From Anisakis pegreffii (taxonomy: Eukaryota > Nematoda > Chromadorea > Rhabditida > Anisakidae), in the NCBI GenBank assembly GCA_035041965.1, contig JAPYMA010000516.1, positions 1 through 64,000 of the forward strand: DNA of 64,000 nt. Reading direction: 5' to 3'. Shown here in pieces: positions 11,328 to 24,268 of this stretch. The stretch's first letter is position 1. Each line of letters starts with the position of its first letter. The notes beneath the pieces were generated by a model, which saw only the letters and a list, made by a program, of their open reading frames with translations, did no database searches and was not told the origin of the DNA. The position numbers and the translations under genes are program-made.

Positions 11328-13346
11328 ATATAGTATTGTGTAACATTTCAGCGTTTAACTGTAAACCTACTACATCGCTATATGATATTCTATACCTTAT
11401 TCCAATGAAACATTGTGATTACTAATTCCCATCATCATTTCAATGATTAATAAGCGTTTTAATTTGCTGTAGTCAGCCTGTATGCCAGCCTTGCTCAAAT
11501 CAGAATCGTTGATCGAACTATTTTGACGGCCTAATCGATGAGTTTCATTCCTAAGAATCATCATTAACCGCATGAAATAGCCGAATGAAAGTGTGAAATT
11601 TGATGTGTTCCCAAATTTTCCTCAACATTATCCGAGTAACGGAGCACTTATGATGCATTTTCTTGTTACTTTCTGCTAACCACGAATAAACATACATCCG
11701 ATGAACGTTGCCACTGCAGCAAAACATAACCACCTCACTGAATCATCATCAGTGAAAAAACTCAAAATATTGTTCAGCGACTAAACAACAGATGACCTCT
11801 TTCGCATGATTGCATTTCGAAAATAGTATATTTCGAAAATCTGCAATTAGCTCTTTTTCTGAACGAATAAATCTTCCATTTTATTATACGTTTTGCGAGA
11901 AAATTATTGACCTAATATTCCTCTAATCATAGAGACACTTCTGAGCCATGACTGAAATGAATGTGTTGTCGCCGTGTTATGCGATCACAAGTAAATTCAT
12001 GAATAACAGAGGATTGTATTAATGGTAACTGTTCTTTGCACGAAGTTGTTTGAGGTATGGATGAGGGTCACGTGAGCAGTTCAGGAAGTCAGGAAGGACT
12101 AAACAAAATCATTTTTTCTCTCATTTTCCGCTCATTTTTTCATCAAATAATGAATATGTTCAATTCAAATACGAATTTAAAAATTGAACATAAGTGCCCA
12201 TGTAAAACGTCCGGTGATTTTGTGTTTTTAAGATTGGATTGGATCGATACTCGTAAACTTGCTGATCCATGAAGGTGATAGATAATTTTATTAACATTTC
12301 AACGTATTATCATAAAATTCAAGTCGCATCAAATTACAGCTGCTTAGCAAAACTGTATGTAGGGACGTTGTTCAACGATATTCAGGCGTTGCAATCATAA
12401 ATATCCTGAAAGTATAAATACGAAGAAATATTGAGCAATCAAACACGATCAGCTTTTTTTTTTTTTTAATTTCGGTAACTGAATATTTTGCATTAGCAGA
12501 GACGAAAATGCGCATTAATGTGTAAAAAATGTTGTCAACCGTAATCCTCCATTTTATGTGAAAATCATAAGACATTTTGATTGCTGATGTCGTCGTGAGT
12601 AAACGAATTTGCATAAATACATTCAATTATATTTGTTGTGCGCAGTTTCGTGAAGTTTACTCGAAAGAATTTGCTTAATGCTGTGAGTAAATGTTGAAAG
12701 AAGTGATTTCCTTTCGTGCTTATCTTTTTTTCTTCTCCGGAAGCTAAAATACGGTTTTCCAACGACGCAATCGCCAGCTGATTTTAAAAAGTGGCTCCAT
12801 CAAATTGTTATTTGCATTGTAGGAGGTGGCTTTGTTGAAAGGTGTTCCTAGTGAGTGGGTGCCATCAGGCCGATTAGCTTCTGATCAGGCATTTCAATTA
12901 AAATACGAGCAATAGTGGCGATCACATTTCGATGAGAACTGCTTGCTCTACCTGGATTCTCTTTATTGCGTGGGCGTCGACTGTCGATTGTCCTTATTTT
13001 CAGTTAATGACATTTGTGTTTCTTGCTCGCATGAGTCTGAATTCTCGGTTTGTATTGTAGTAAGTTCGGTGTGTAGGCTGTTCTTCACTGAAAATTGACA
13101 TAGTTTCGAATGAAACCTTTCAATTTTCGGATTATAGTTTCATCAAAATCTGATTTTCTTTTTCATTTAGCGAAAATTTCGTCCACGCTAGCCGGATCCA
13201 GTGAGATATTCTATGGCTGAATTCAAACTCAAAAGTTGACTGAGAAATTGACAACTGCTTGTGAACGTAACTGTGCTCGTCGCTTGTGCAGACATTAGCT
13301 GTCAGAAATACATACATATTTTTGTAGAATGATAACTTCGGGAATT
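11328..13346. other. Intergenic region, no gene seen
   Basis: AT-rich, with short overlapping frames only. A T-run lies near 12452-12467. A plus-strand ATG frame at 12057-12272 and minus frames at 12372-12762 lack splice context and family motifs. Confidence 0.5.
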
Positions 13347-16300
13347 TCAGAAACTAATCAGTCGAATGATCATAATCGATCTGAACTGACCATTTTCTTG
13401 TTTCAAACTTAAACTCTGTAAGTTTTCATCGCTTTGAGTTCCCATTACTGGTAGACCGTCATATTCATTGCAGATTGTCACAGCTTTTTCTTCGGTCATA
13501 CGCTCGAGTTTAGTTGTTTGCTTACTATCAGATTTCTTTTCTTTGCTAAGCCGCTCTTTTTGATTGGCACTCCTCATATTTTTTCCCACTTTACCACGGC
13601 GCCGGTAATTTTCGAAGTGTTCGTAGCTCGGAGTCGACCGTGATGAACGATTCTTTTCGTAATCTGATCCCGGTCCGTGACGTCTCCTTCGTTTCTTAAT
13701 CGGTATACGATTTAAAATATAATCTATATCCTCCATATCACGACTTCCCACATCATCTTTATGCCGTTTTGGTTTCGCTCGATGTTTCTCGAATTCATTG
13801 GCAAGCATTTTTGGCGTTGGTTTATGGGAATCCCCTTTTTGATTTAAGTTCATCGTTTTGATCAGTTCAGCTGAAACAATGAACGCTCCATTATTCAATA
13901 TCAAGATATCTTTTATCCAGTATCGTTTCCAATTCCATATTCATCAAATACCAACCACATTCTTCAGCGAAACAACATGAAATGTAGCGAAACAACAATG
14001 AACACATTTGTGCTTGAATGAGTGGAAAATATTGTGTTAGGCTGGATTATTTTAATTCATCTGGAATAGGCGTTCAGTCTGAACAAGTAAGAATGAGTGA
14101 ACACAGTAACACACAGTCTGTATCGTTCCAATCGCTGTACACGTCGTCCATGGTTTTGTAGTCGTGCCGACCAACCCGAAAACCGTACGCAATCATTTTC
14201 TAAAAAAGTACCAATTAATTCTTTCTATTCATCGAGCATTCTGCTCTCATGTGTAAGGTTGGGGGAAGAATAATGCCGTTTGTATGAGTTCTTCTTCACC
14301 AAACAATGCGTCTCATAACGCAGTGTGCTCGAATGAACTTATGTTAATGCACACACAAATTGATATTGAACTTTGTTGGAATTGTGTAATTGCAACATTC
14401 CGTCAATGAATCTAGAGAAGAATGGCTGTGTTCAAAAACTTTTGAATGAACAAGCGAACCTCTTTTGCGCCTTTAAGGAAATATTTTGGTTGTACGTTCG
14501 CGGTTGATGTGGCAGGCGTTTGTCCGTCCAGAAATCGATCGGCGTACGGGCTTCGTTGTTTTCGTGTTTGATCACCTGTCAATCATAAGGAAATCGGTCG
14601 TTTAAAACGACTGAACAGTCCTCATGTATCCTCTTTCAACGCTTACTTGAAAAATAGCCTCAAAAATCAATGCTTGAGATAAATATTTTTGGACTAGCAG
14701 TGCACTATTTACGAAGCTTTACAAAGGTTTCTTGTCAGTGAATGTTTCAAAATCGTTCAGCTCATAAGGACTGCGCTGAACTCACAAGAAAACCACGATT
14801 GTTGTGAATTGTCGTACGGTTCCGTTAAACCGCGATTCGTTTGTTGCATCTGCTTTCGTTTATTAACCACGAAATCATCGTATACTGTACCGGATTTTTT
14901 ATGACATGTTCGGCCTTGGTTAATTAACGAACCCATATCTTCCTCTCCTATCAATTTGCTCTTCCAGTCGTCACTTCTCGTCCTCACTATCTCGTTAGTA
15001 CGATCTGTAAAGCGAAATCTTGTCAAATTGGCCGTTTCTTTGAAACTGAAGCATTCGGAACATCTATGTTTGGGACAAAAAAAACCATCGCATACAAAGG
15101 TGTTAGTTAAGGACTTGTAGATAGTAGACTCATTCAAAGAAATATCCATGAATGTGACTCCGTTCATATGGAAGCATTATTTGAGCGCTTAGAACGAGAG
15201 GCTTTCAGAGGCACTCATTCTATCCAGAAATTCAGAAAATAGCACTCATCAAACTAGTCATTTGAACATGAGTATTATGCGTTCACTCAACAAGTCATCA
15301 TACTACAGTGATTTTGTTTGTCGCAAAAAAATTCAAAGTGAAAACCTTCACGTGACTGATTTTCCAGTGCTGATGGTCTCGAATCAACAAGGTTGAGCAG
15401 AGAACTGCCATCTGTTGCAGCAGTTTTATCTTGATAATTCGATTGATTCCTCCCTCTAAACGATTATTAATTTAACGACTGAATGGAATTTTGAATAATA
15501 TCAATAAAGAATTCTCACTGTATCAAGAGTGAATGTGGTCTTCAAAGAATAAAAGGATTACTAATGGTGTGGCTTTTCGATCTCTTCCCTGAATGCTGCA
15601 AAACATTTTTGCTATGGGCGACTCAGTCACGAAACACAATTTGGTTTCAGTTGCAGGAAGGAGATATCGTGACTTCCCTCTATATCAGTGGTTCTCATAG
15701 GGGGTTTTCGTTCGTTTTAAGAGGATTTTCATTCTTTTCCTTGCTGATAAAATCACTCTCATAGCTTTTATCACCAGAAGTGTTCTCTCTTGCTAATTTC
15801 TCATTCATTACACTCAACAATCAAAGTCAAATTCTCATTCTATCAAATACACTCTATATTTGATCATTTGACTGTCGAATGTTGTTGAGCATCAATATTC
15901 GATTGCTGTATTGTTGAATTCGGTCGTCAACACTCCTCAACATATCCAGTAAATAGTATATGCTACAGAATAAGAAATTCTAACTTTGTAGTGAAATGAG
16001 ACGAAGTGAATGAGAAAAAGTCATCAATAGAACGATATTTGCATGTAATAGCTGTGGGAGTGAATGCAACACATCTAAAAAGAATGAGAATCCACCTAAA
16101 TCAGTTTGAAGTGAGTGTGTCATAGACAATAGCTTTCCAAACAATCATAATCGATTGCAGTGCTGAGGAACACAATGGTCTAAGAGAAGACCCAACGTTT
16201 TTGATTACCATCATAGACATGCTAATAAGATTGAACGTAACGGTCATTTGAACGTAACGGATGCCATTTCCATATTAAAGGGAGGGGAGGAACGGCAGCC

Positions 16301-18560
16301 CGCCAGTCATCAAACTGGGTAACGGAGCACCCGAACGTGAGAACCACTGTTCTATATTTTTCTTCGAAAATATCAACAAAATATCAAAGTTCACATTATT
16401 CCAAATTTCGAAAAGGGAAAAAAAACATCCACGATAGTGACAGCTTTGTTTTGTTCCGAATATTTGCTCTTGGTGAACATCGTGAAAAATTGCAATAAGG
16501 AAGTTTGAATTGAATTAAACGGGATACTCACGTTTGGCAGTGTTGTTCACGTAAATCCTGAAAGTGTCCAGTCAAAATTCCAAGAAATTACGGTAGGTTT
16601 AAGCTGAGCACCTCGCACAGAGGCACATCACAGGTCTTTTAGACAAGCATTCAAAGTGAAATCATCGTGATTTTGCAAAGGATTTTAGGTAACACCATTG
16701 CATGCGAATTGATTTGTAAAATTCTTGCCATACTCAAACAATATCCTTGTATTGTTCTACAATGAAATGATTGAGCATCTTGTTCAAATTTCCTCATCAA
16801 AAGGTTTCTAATCGTACGTTATTAAAAAGTTTGAAAAGCGAAAATACCGATGATATGTTTGAAGAAGTCATATGTCCCAAATTTGCTTTTTTCTTAGGTG
16901 AATGTTTCTTCATGTTGTTAATCCATGATTTACTTCTACGTTTTGCCGCATTTATTGAACGGATTATCCTCTGTTTTAAATTTGTTTGTTTCTTTTCTCT
17001 GTTTGATTTACTTTGCAATTTCCATTTTGATTTTACATCCTATAATTTGTTCTTCTATGGAATTCATGAGGCATTTGAAGTTCGCTGGAGCAACACGTCG
17101 CCGTTCAGGCTCTTGAGTGGCAACATCTAAATTTGGTGGCATCCTCGGCTCTTCTGTCATGCAATTTGACTGGCAATACATTCGCTAAGGAAGCATTTTT
17201 AAAGGAAGAAATCACTGATAAATCGGAAAAACATTGTATTGATAAGTTGATGAAATTAACTGTTGAGGTGATCTTATGATAAACTATCAAATATCATAGT
17301 CACTAACCGCTAATGATTTTGACTCTCTACGTTTTCTTCGCCATTTTTTCTCGATACTTTTATTTCTTCTTCTCCTTTTTTCTCTTGCATCTTCTGTGTA
17401 TTCATCACTTTTCAGATCATTCTCAATGTTCCCTTCGGCACATCGTTTATAACATTCATCCGTTCCAGCCTTATAATTTTTCGATGCTCGTCGATACTTG
17501 TGCGAACCATTCGAGGGAACATGCTTGCATCTCCCGCAAGATATTGACAGAGCAAGTATTGAACAGACAATTGAAGTTATGTTTATTAAAGATGATAATT
17601 GAATGACGATACGATATAAATTATTGTCACCGATAGTAATTACAGTTGTCAATTTAAAATCTGCAAAAAGAAGGGATTATTAATTCAAGAAACGTCATGA
17701 AAAGATTTCGAATAGGCGGATGAGTAAATGCCTTTAGCGAACGAACACCATTAACAAACGAACTGAAAGCAATATTCGCTTCAGAACGGTGTTCTCGACA
17801 TGGATGGCTTCATGAAATTGCAATGAAACCTTCGCATATCAATACTCACGGCACATTTTCTCAACAGCTCTAAACTCCAGTCATATTTGCAATGTTGTTG
17901 GATACCGTTAATGAGTTAGTCAAGCATTGAGAGAATCATTTTCGTTGAGTTGCACTTCGACTCTTATTGGATCAGTTACGAATAAACTGTATGTTGCATG
18001 TTATTAATTCATTAAACAAGCAATTGCATAATGTTTCGTATATCTGCATTATGTAATAAGCAAAATGAGATGAACCACTAGACTTTCTAATTATCGTAAA
18101 GGCTTACGCTTTTACGATGATTTGACAGTCCAGTGTTTGGGAGAAGTTGAATAAATAAGCAAAACAATCATCCTGCTGATAGTTTCTAATCAAGAATGCA
18201 TAATGCAGTATGAATTAGAAATGATGAATACATTATAAGCAATATGAAATGATGAATTAAACAAAAAATGACGAATCGAATTAAATGTTTTTATTAATTG
18301 ATTTATTTACCCAGCTGTTATTGTATGCTTTGTACCTAACAGCTTCTTCAAGATCATCACTTCAAGAACTCCTCAATGTGATTGAAACAAAGCGATGAGT
18401 AGGACCAACCATGCGAATTCAACAACGAATTAATGTTGACCAACCAAATCATTGAACATAAATAAATGTGGTCGTCGTTATTTTGTAGTCGACCACTTAA
18501 GATGTAAAAAACTCTATTGAATGACGACTCATCAAGCGAGCAAATTGTTCTCGATGACCA
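13347..18560 (-). CDS. Unrecognised basic protein with probable membrane span (5' end incomplete)
   Basis: I do not recognise this protein. Nine exons join with consistent phases: 18560-18410, 17660-17308, 17169-17012, 16935-16848, 16557-16532, 15045-14786, 14575-14460, 14199-14115, 13870-13347. They give about 587 residues with no Met start found, so the gene probably starts further upstream. Exon 2 has a hydrophobic stretch (LYRIVIQLSSLINITSIVCS and onward) followed by CGRCKH and a strongly basic run (EKRRRRNKSIEKKWRRKRRE). The rest is hydrophilic, with further basic clusters such as IPIKKRRRRHGPGSDY and KEKKSDSK. This would suit a single-pass protein with a long basic cytoplasmic tail, or a nuclear protein if the hydrophobic stretch is not a span. 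Intron 5 holds a hAT-like element. The exons downstream of 16557 are firmer than those upstream. Confidence 0.5.
15686..16349. mobile_element. Non-autonomous hAT-like element, copy 1 (664 bp)
   Basis: Terminal inverted repeats are a perfect 12 bp, CAGTGGTTCTCA, typical of hAT elements. It is flanked by CTCTATAT (15678-15685) and TTCTATAT (16350-16357), an 8-bp target duplication with one mismatch. There is no transposase frame. It lies in an intron of the minus-strand basic-protein gene, between the exons at 16532 and 15045. Its interior (15726-16186) is shared with 23700-24136. Confidence 0.85.
15726..16186. repeat. Dispersed repeat R1, copy 1
   Basis: About 460 bp similar to 23700-24136. 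Shared words include TTTTCATTCTTTTCCTTG, GATCATTTGACTGTCGAA, AATAGTATATGCTACAGAAT and AGAATCCA then CTAAATCAGTTTGAA. It forms most of the interior of hAT-like copy 1. Confidence 0.85.
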
Positions 18561-21500
18561 CTTCAAGCAAATTCTTTTAAACGCAAGTTTAATGCAAGCT
18601 TATTCATTCTTGGTTTGTGCATTCAAAATATTATTTACGATCGTTTTTTAAGCAAATATTATGTGCACTCATCAAATGATGATCATCATGATTATTATCT
18701 GCATTAGTGATGTTTCAGTAGATGACAATTCTAATTATGTTGTTAGCACCTAATTGTATGTAGAAGAAATTCCCCGATTCTGCAGATCTGTCTCAATTTT
18801 GAGCAATCCTAACATGATTATGCTTCTCTGATTTTAATTTTAGGAGTGTATTCATCAATTTGATTGGGCAGACCTGTCCGCAGTATTTCTCATCCTATAA
18901 TGCCACCGTTCCCATACGGTACTTGATTGGGAGGAGAATATGTTCAAACTCATGCATTATTCAGTCAATACTCGATTTACCGCACCACTGAAGTGATTTA
19001 GTGTTTTTCGAGTAACTGAAGAATTTGGATGAATTGTTTGGTTGCAAAAATTTATCGTTGCTAGCTCATGAACAAGCAGTCTAATTCGTAGCAAAAGCAT
19101 GTATATATTCATTGGGTTTCATATAGAGGCATGAAATCAATGAAATGAAATTGCTGGCGATAAACTTGCTTTATTCATTTGATGAACTGCTTTATGATGT
19201 CTACAATTCCAATCATGCAAGCAACCAAAATTACCTTCTTTTAAAGCTTGATATTTGATGTGGCTTTGCTGCGAGCTGTACACAAAGCAGTGAAGCTAGC
19301 GTATGTATGAGCCGAATCACTTTCCGACTCGCATACGTTCGTGCTCTTCAACGAAATCAACCATGCAACCGACAACTTTCAGCATACCTTTTGTGCAATG
19401 TTCTCGCATCTACTCTATCCACACTACTTCTACAATCGCCATCGCCATCTCCTCAATTCTTTCTCTTCTCGTGAAAATTCTTTCGAATTATCGCTCAACT
19501 ATTCTTCCATCATAATGAAATAGTTTTTATTTAATCTCATCCTAATCAAATTCGAAACGTAATTTTTCCTAGAATGTAATTTCAACTAATTTATGCTTAT
19601 GTCTGTCTAAAGTGCGATAAGATACATTGATTCAGTTTCGGATCAAATTTTCTTCGTATTGCACTCAAATTTTTAAATTCTCACACACTGTCGAGGTTAC
19701 ATTATACAATTTCAAAGTTCAAACACCAGACAATTCGAATCATCAGTTATCAGGACACGTTATGAATGCATTAGATGAACACTGCTTTGACTGAAAATGA
19801 GTTCAAAATGAATAATTCAGTAGTAATACGCAAGAGTGATGCCTAACTCCAAATAGCGATTGACCAGCTGAACGTCTTCATGAATTTTTGAAATGTTTCT
19901 ACGTGTATGCTTTATTGCGCAATTTTATTTGCTCTTCAAGCGCTAATAACATCCCAACTGAATGAACTGTGCTCAACGATAGCTTCAATTCGGATTTGAT
20001 TGGCAGTCACTGAAATTTGGTGGTTCTTCAGTTTCAGTCAACTGCAACCGACCAATGAATTTTGCTCGCCACGAGAAATTCTATTGGTTCCCAACTTCAC
20101 GTCGGTTATTGTTTTACCAATCCATCGACGTTTTATGGGAAAATCACAGAAGTGCCATCCATAAACCAGCTCAATATTTGTTTTTTTTGAATGAACATAG
20201 TATTCGGCGTTGAGCAAGATTATTTGAACGTCATCGAATAAGAGCTCGTTAACGCATTGAGCTGTTGCTATCCGATGCTCTCGTGAATCGATTTGAATGC
20301 ACTTCGTTTGAATAACTGGCCAGTCACTGAGTAGCAAATATCATCTCGGAAAAGCCATTATTTTAGTTGACCAGAGAAATTTATTCAAAAGCTTTGATTT
20401 ACGTACATTTTGAACACGAACGCCGTCAAAGTCGTAAACTGCACTCATTGTCAGTGCTATTTGGATTTGGAAACAGATCTCAATTCTTAGCATGAAAAAT
20501 TTATGGTAGACTAAAGTAACTGCTCACGGCGAGTGGTTCCGTAAACTTTTCCGACCTACTTTCTCTTTTGCTGATCTGAATCGTAAACCGAACTGCTCGA
20601 TTATTCAGTTTCTCAGTTCTGGTGTCAACAGGTTTGACGAATGACTTTAGAGGCACTCGTTCAGCTCGTGGAAAGTATCTCATTGACACTTAAGTGAAAT
20701 CAATTGATTCTTTGAATGTGTCACACATAACTAACATAAACTGCACTCATCTTCTTGTATTTGCTCAGATTCTTGTTCGAAACATCCAATCCGTTTGACA
20801 GAATCGAATAAAGTTAGTATAGTCATCGGATGAAATAATAAATATTAATGATAAGTTGTCAGCATAATGATGAACGTTCATAAAAATATCGATTGAAATA
20901 ATGTTTCTTGTGACAGCTCTTAAAACGATTTGATTTTGCATGCGAGGATTTCATCAAAGATTCATGGAAATCTTTCGAATAATTGTGATTGATTGTGGCT
21001 GAATGTACTAATTAACTCTTTCACTATGCGACATATACGCGAATTAGCACATAATATCTTTACCGAATAACTCTAATCCTAGCTCGCTCGTTAACGAATC
21101 ATTTGATTTGTGGCATGAGACACTGCATCAGTGCGTTCAAAATTAGCATATCTGTATTGAGCACATCGCTGCTTCTAAGACTTTTGAGGCTCTCAACAAG
21201 ACTTTTGAGTTGGGAAATCGGATGAAGCTCACACATACACGATTTTGTCAATCAGGCAAAGTATGCCACTCAAACAGATCTCAGCAAATATTCACTTACT
21301 TATATGTCTATGTTTATCCCAGATATGATGCGTGCGACCGTATAACTCCGTTAAATGTTGCTTTTAGATTTATGCCAGTGATATTCAATGAATGCCGCAA
21401 TCGACTTTATTCTATCACACTGATTTCAGTCATCAATTTCACATCAGCGAAATGCTATTTTTTGACATACAATTTATATACGGACAAACAAGTGTGGGCT

Positions 21501-22750
21501 GTGCTTATTATTCGAATTTAACTCGATACAGTTATGCATGTATTTATGTAACAGATCGTGTAAGGCAGTTTTCGAGAAATTTATATATTTACCATTTCAA
21601 AGTTGAAGGGAATGATTTATGAGTGAAAAAAAGTGATAAATGTTTGAGGAGCTGTATTAGTCGATTCCTGCAGATATGATCTTCAGATAAAACTTTTCAG
21701 AGTAATGGGAATCCTTGCTCTAAAGGACTACAAGTAAGAGTCGAATGAACTTTTTCTGAACACAACCACATTGATCTAACTCTTCTCTAGAACTCATTAA
21801 TCACATTCTGTCATCTTTCTTCTTCACTTTTTGCTTGAAAATTATGCGAACATAATTTTACAAATAGTAATTGGACGGCCAAAGTGAACGATTCGTAATA
21901 ATCACTTTCTCAACTGCTCTTCCAGAATGACTCGTTTTTAGGATCAGTCATCGAGCTTATTTCGTGTGATCAGTTTTCATGTTTCTATGCCATCAACTTG
22001 TCATCACTCAATTGATCTATAATTACACTCTTGTTAGAATTTGTATACTTCAAGAGAATGGCGAAGTGTGAGTGCCATTCTTGACTAATTTATTATGAAA
22101 TTCATTCACACTCTTTATTATTCAGCGATTTCTTCGCAAGTAACAATGTGAGATTCTTTTAGACTGCTAAACGAAACAATCAACGATTTGGCTTTAGAAG
22201 CTTATAGGGATTGTAGCATTGTAGTTTCGATGGCATGGAACTTTTGTTGGGAAGCGTTATCGTATGAATGTTATAGCGAATATTTGTGGCAAAAAAAAAC
22301 TTCTTTCCTAATGAGTAAAGATTATTGCAGCAAACTTTTCATTAACGTTTGCAACGCTTTGATCCATTTTGCTTGAATTGTTTGTTTGTTGCTGTTTTAG
22401 CAGAATAACTTGTTCAATTCGCATTTTGATGGCAATCCTTTAAAAAAATTATAAATGTTTATTCACCTCAAATTATCAACTGAAATCTTTGAAGTTAGCA
22501 ATTGTACAATTGTGAACTAGTCGTGTGCCATGATCGGAAGGACAAAACGAATGAACAGAGCAATTGAGTGAGTTGGATCTGCTTTTATTGAGTGTACTTC
22601 AAAGAGTCAACACTTTCAACCCGAAGGGAATTCAGATAAGTACTTGAGATAACTGCTAATCACCAACTCATTATGACGGCTTCCTCCCATTTCACTTTCA
22701 CCCGTTTTATTAGCATTTTGTTCAGTAAACGAGTCACTAAGGTGTAGAGC
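18561..22750. other. Gene-poor stretch with isolated candidate exons
   Basis: Apart from candidate minus-strand exons at 20038-20689, listed separately, I see no gene. Frames near 19303-19523 and 21210-21622 are short and lack splice support. The stretch may contain upstream exons of the minus-strand basic-protein gene. Confidence 0.4.
20038..20689 (-). CDS. Candidate exons of an unidentified minus-strand gene
   Basis: Two open blocks look coding. The first runs from about 20689 to the donor at 20522/20523 (PLA then GTGAGC), containing RYFPRAERVPLKSFVKPVDT and AVRFTIQISKRES. The second, about 20337-20038, contains SDWPVIQTKCIQIDSREHRI and YGWHFCDFPIKRRWIGKTIT. A short block at about 20405-20450 may lie between them. 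The phases do not all agree in my assembly, so the join is not given. They could be 5' exons of the gene that continues at 18560-13347, or a separate small gene. No family recognised. Confidence 0.3.
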
Positions 22751-22835
22751 AGTGGTTCTCGTAGGGGTGAAATTACCCATTTTGGGTAATTTGGAGGTGT
22801 CAAGAGGTAATGGAGGGGGTCGTGAAATTAGTTTT
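22751..22835. mobile_element. hAT-like 5' end, truncated
   Basis: Begins CAGTGGTTCTCGTAGGGG and continues GTGAAATTACCCATTTTGGG, closely matching the left end of the 132-bp element at 24137. No matching right end was found, so this looks like a truncated or rearranged copy. Confidence 0.6.
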
Positions 22836-23699
22836 TAATAAAGTTGTCGTGTTTTGATTGAATGCCATTGTGAAGGTGTTTTTTAGCTAACCAGGAAAGG
22901 CCACGAACTTAATCTGGCCTTTCGTGATGAAATATACATCATATTGTAGGGCTCCTCGAGCTGATCACGAATATGTAAAAAATTTTTTTGCGAAACACAA
23001 ACGGGAGGCGAAATATGGCGAGGAAAACGTTTTCAGTGTATTGAAGTTACGTTCTGAATTTTGGTCTGGCAACAGCGGCCTGGCCTGGTGGGTAGTGCGC
23101 TAGGGCTAAGTGTGGGTGACCGGTGATTCTGTTCTGCGTGATGCCGGGGTCTTTTTCTCGTGTATATATGACGTATTCAAACAAACATGATATTCCGAAT
23201 CCCTCCTCACAGCTTCTATCTTTTTTGGGGGAACATTTTTACATATTTTAAAAACTTTGAGATCTCTTTTAATTGTTTGTACCTGGATGCAGCCACGTAT
23301 GGTTTTAATTTTGGATTCGTGGCCATCATTCAAACGATATGATGAAATGAGAGAAATGTTTCCATCAAATGTATCTCTCGAAATTGAGATCATTCCAGCC
23401 GGCGCTACTTCCCTTATTTAACCACTTGATCGATTCTTCTTCCGCATTTTCAAAACATTCGTCCGCAAAATTCATTCCCGTGTAATAACCCACGACATCG
23501 ATTTTCTAACATATCAACGTGAAAACATTTTGTGTATTCTTGAGGTGGTTTTCAACCAGTTTTGCAATCCGATATTTCGGGAATTTAATAAATACTCTTG
23601 CTACGTATGTGTATATATTCAACAACATCCGAAGAATTAAGGTAAACTCTTCATTCTTCTATTTTCTGAGTATAATTAGCTCGTTCAAACCTAACAGAG
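22836..23699. other. Repeat-rich spacer with tRNA-like word
   Basis: Holds no clear gene. At 23076-23135 a GC-rich block (CTGGTGGGTAGTGCGCTAGG) resembles the A box of tRNA-derived SINEs, but no good B box follows. The minus-strand frame 23106-23393 runs through this block and is doubtful. Confidence 0.35.
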
Positions 23700-24136
23700 T
23701 TTTCATTCTTTTCCTTGTTGCTACAATCGCTCTCATAGCTTTTATCACCAAAAGTATTCTCTTCTGCTATTTTCTCATTCATTTCATTCAACAGTTTAAG
23801 TCAAATACTCATTCTATCAGACACTCTCTATTATTGATCATTTGACTGTCGAACGTTGTTGAGCAATTCAATCCGACTGTTGATTTCGGCTGTCAACAGT
23901 CGTCAGTAAATAGTATATGCTACAGAATGAGAAGTTGTGAAGTGAAATGAGATGAAGTGAATGAGAAAAACTCATCAAGAGAACGATAGTTGCATGTAAT
24001 AGCTGTGAGAGCGAATAGAACACGTCTGAAAATAATGAGAATCCATCTAAATCAGTTTGAAATGCGCGTGTTATAGACAATAGCTTTTCATACAATCATT
24101 GTCAATTGCAATAATGAGCAACACAACGGTCTAGAA
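23700..24136. repeat. Dispersed repeat R1, copy 2
   Basis: Second copy of the repeat at 15726-16186, same orientation, with many small differences. It is interrupted at its right end by the 132-bp hAT-like element, and what looks like its continuation resumes at 24269 (GTCTAGAGCG against GTCTAAGAGAAG in copy 1). Confidence 0.8.
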
Positions 24137-24268
24137 CAATGGTTCTCATAGGGTGTGAAATTACCCGTTTTGGGTAATTTGTGGATGTCGGGGGGGGGGG
24201 GAGGAGGTAACGGCGGCTTGCTAGATCATCAAATGAGGTAATGGAGTACCCGAACATTAGGAACAGTG
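24137..24268. mobile_element. Short hAT-like MITE, copy 2 (132 bp)
   Basis: Left end CAATGGTTCTCATAGGG. The right end is a decayed copy of TGAGAACCACTG. Flanks GTCTAGAA (24129-24136) and GTCTAGAG (24269-24276) form an 8-bp target duplication with one mismatch. The right half is closely similar to the right end of the 664-bp copy at 15686-16349. It contains a run of 13 or so G at about 24189-24201. It is inserted inside R1 copy 2. Confidence 0.8.

Noticed and set aside
16797..17018. Lys/Asn-rich minus-strand frame read as one long exon
   Set aside because: Only its middle (16935-16848) fits the exon chain of the basic-protein gene; the rest is A-rich intron.
22751..24268. One long hAT element bounded by 22751 and 24268 (flanks GTGTAGAG/GTCTAGAG match 7 of 8)
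   Set aside because: The right flank is explained better by R1 sequence and by the 132-bp insertion with its own left flank GTCTAGAA; kept only as an alternative.
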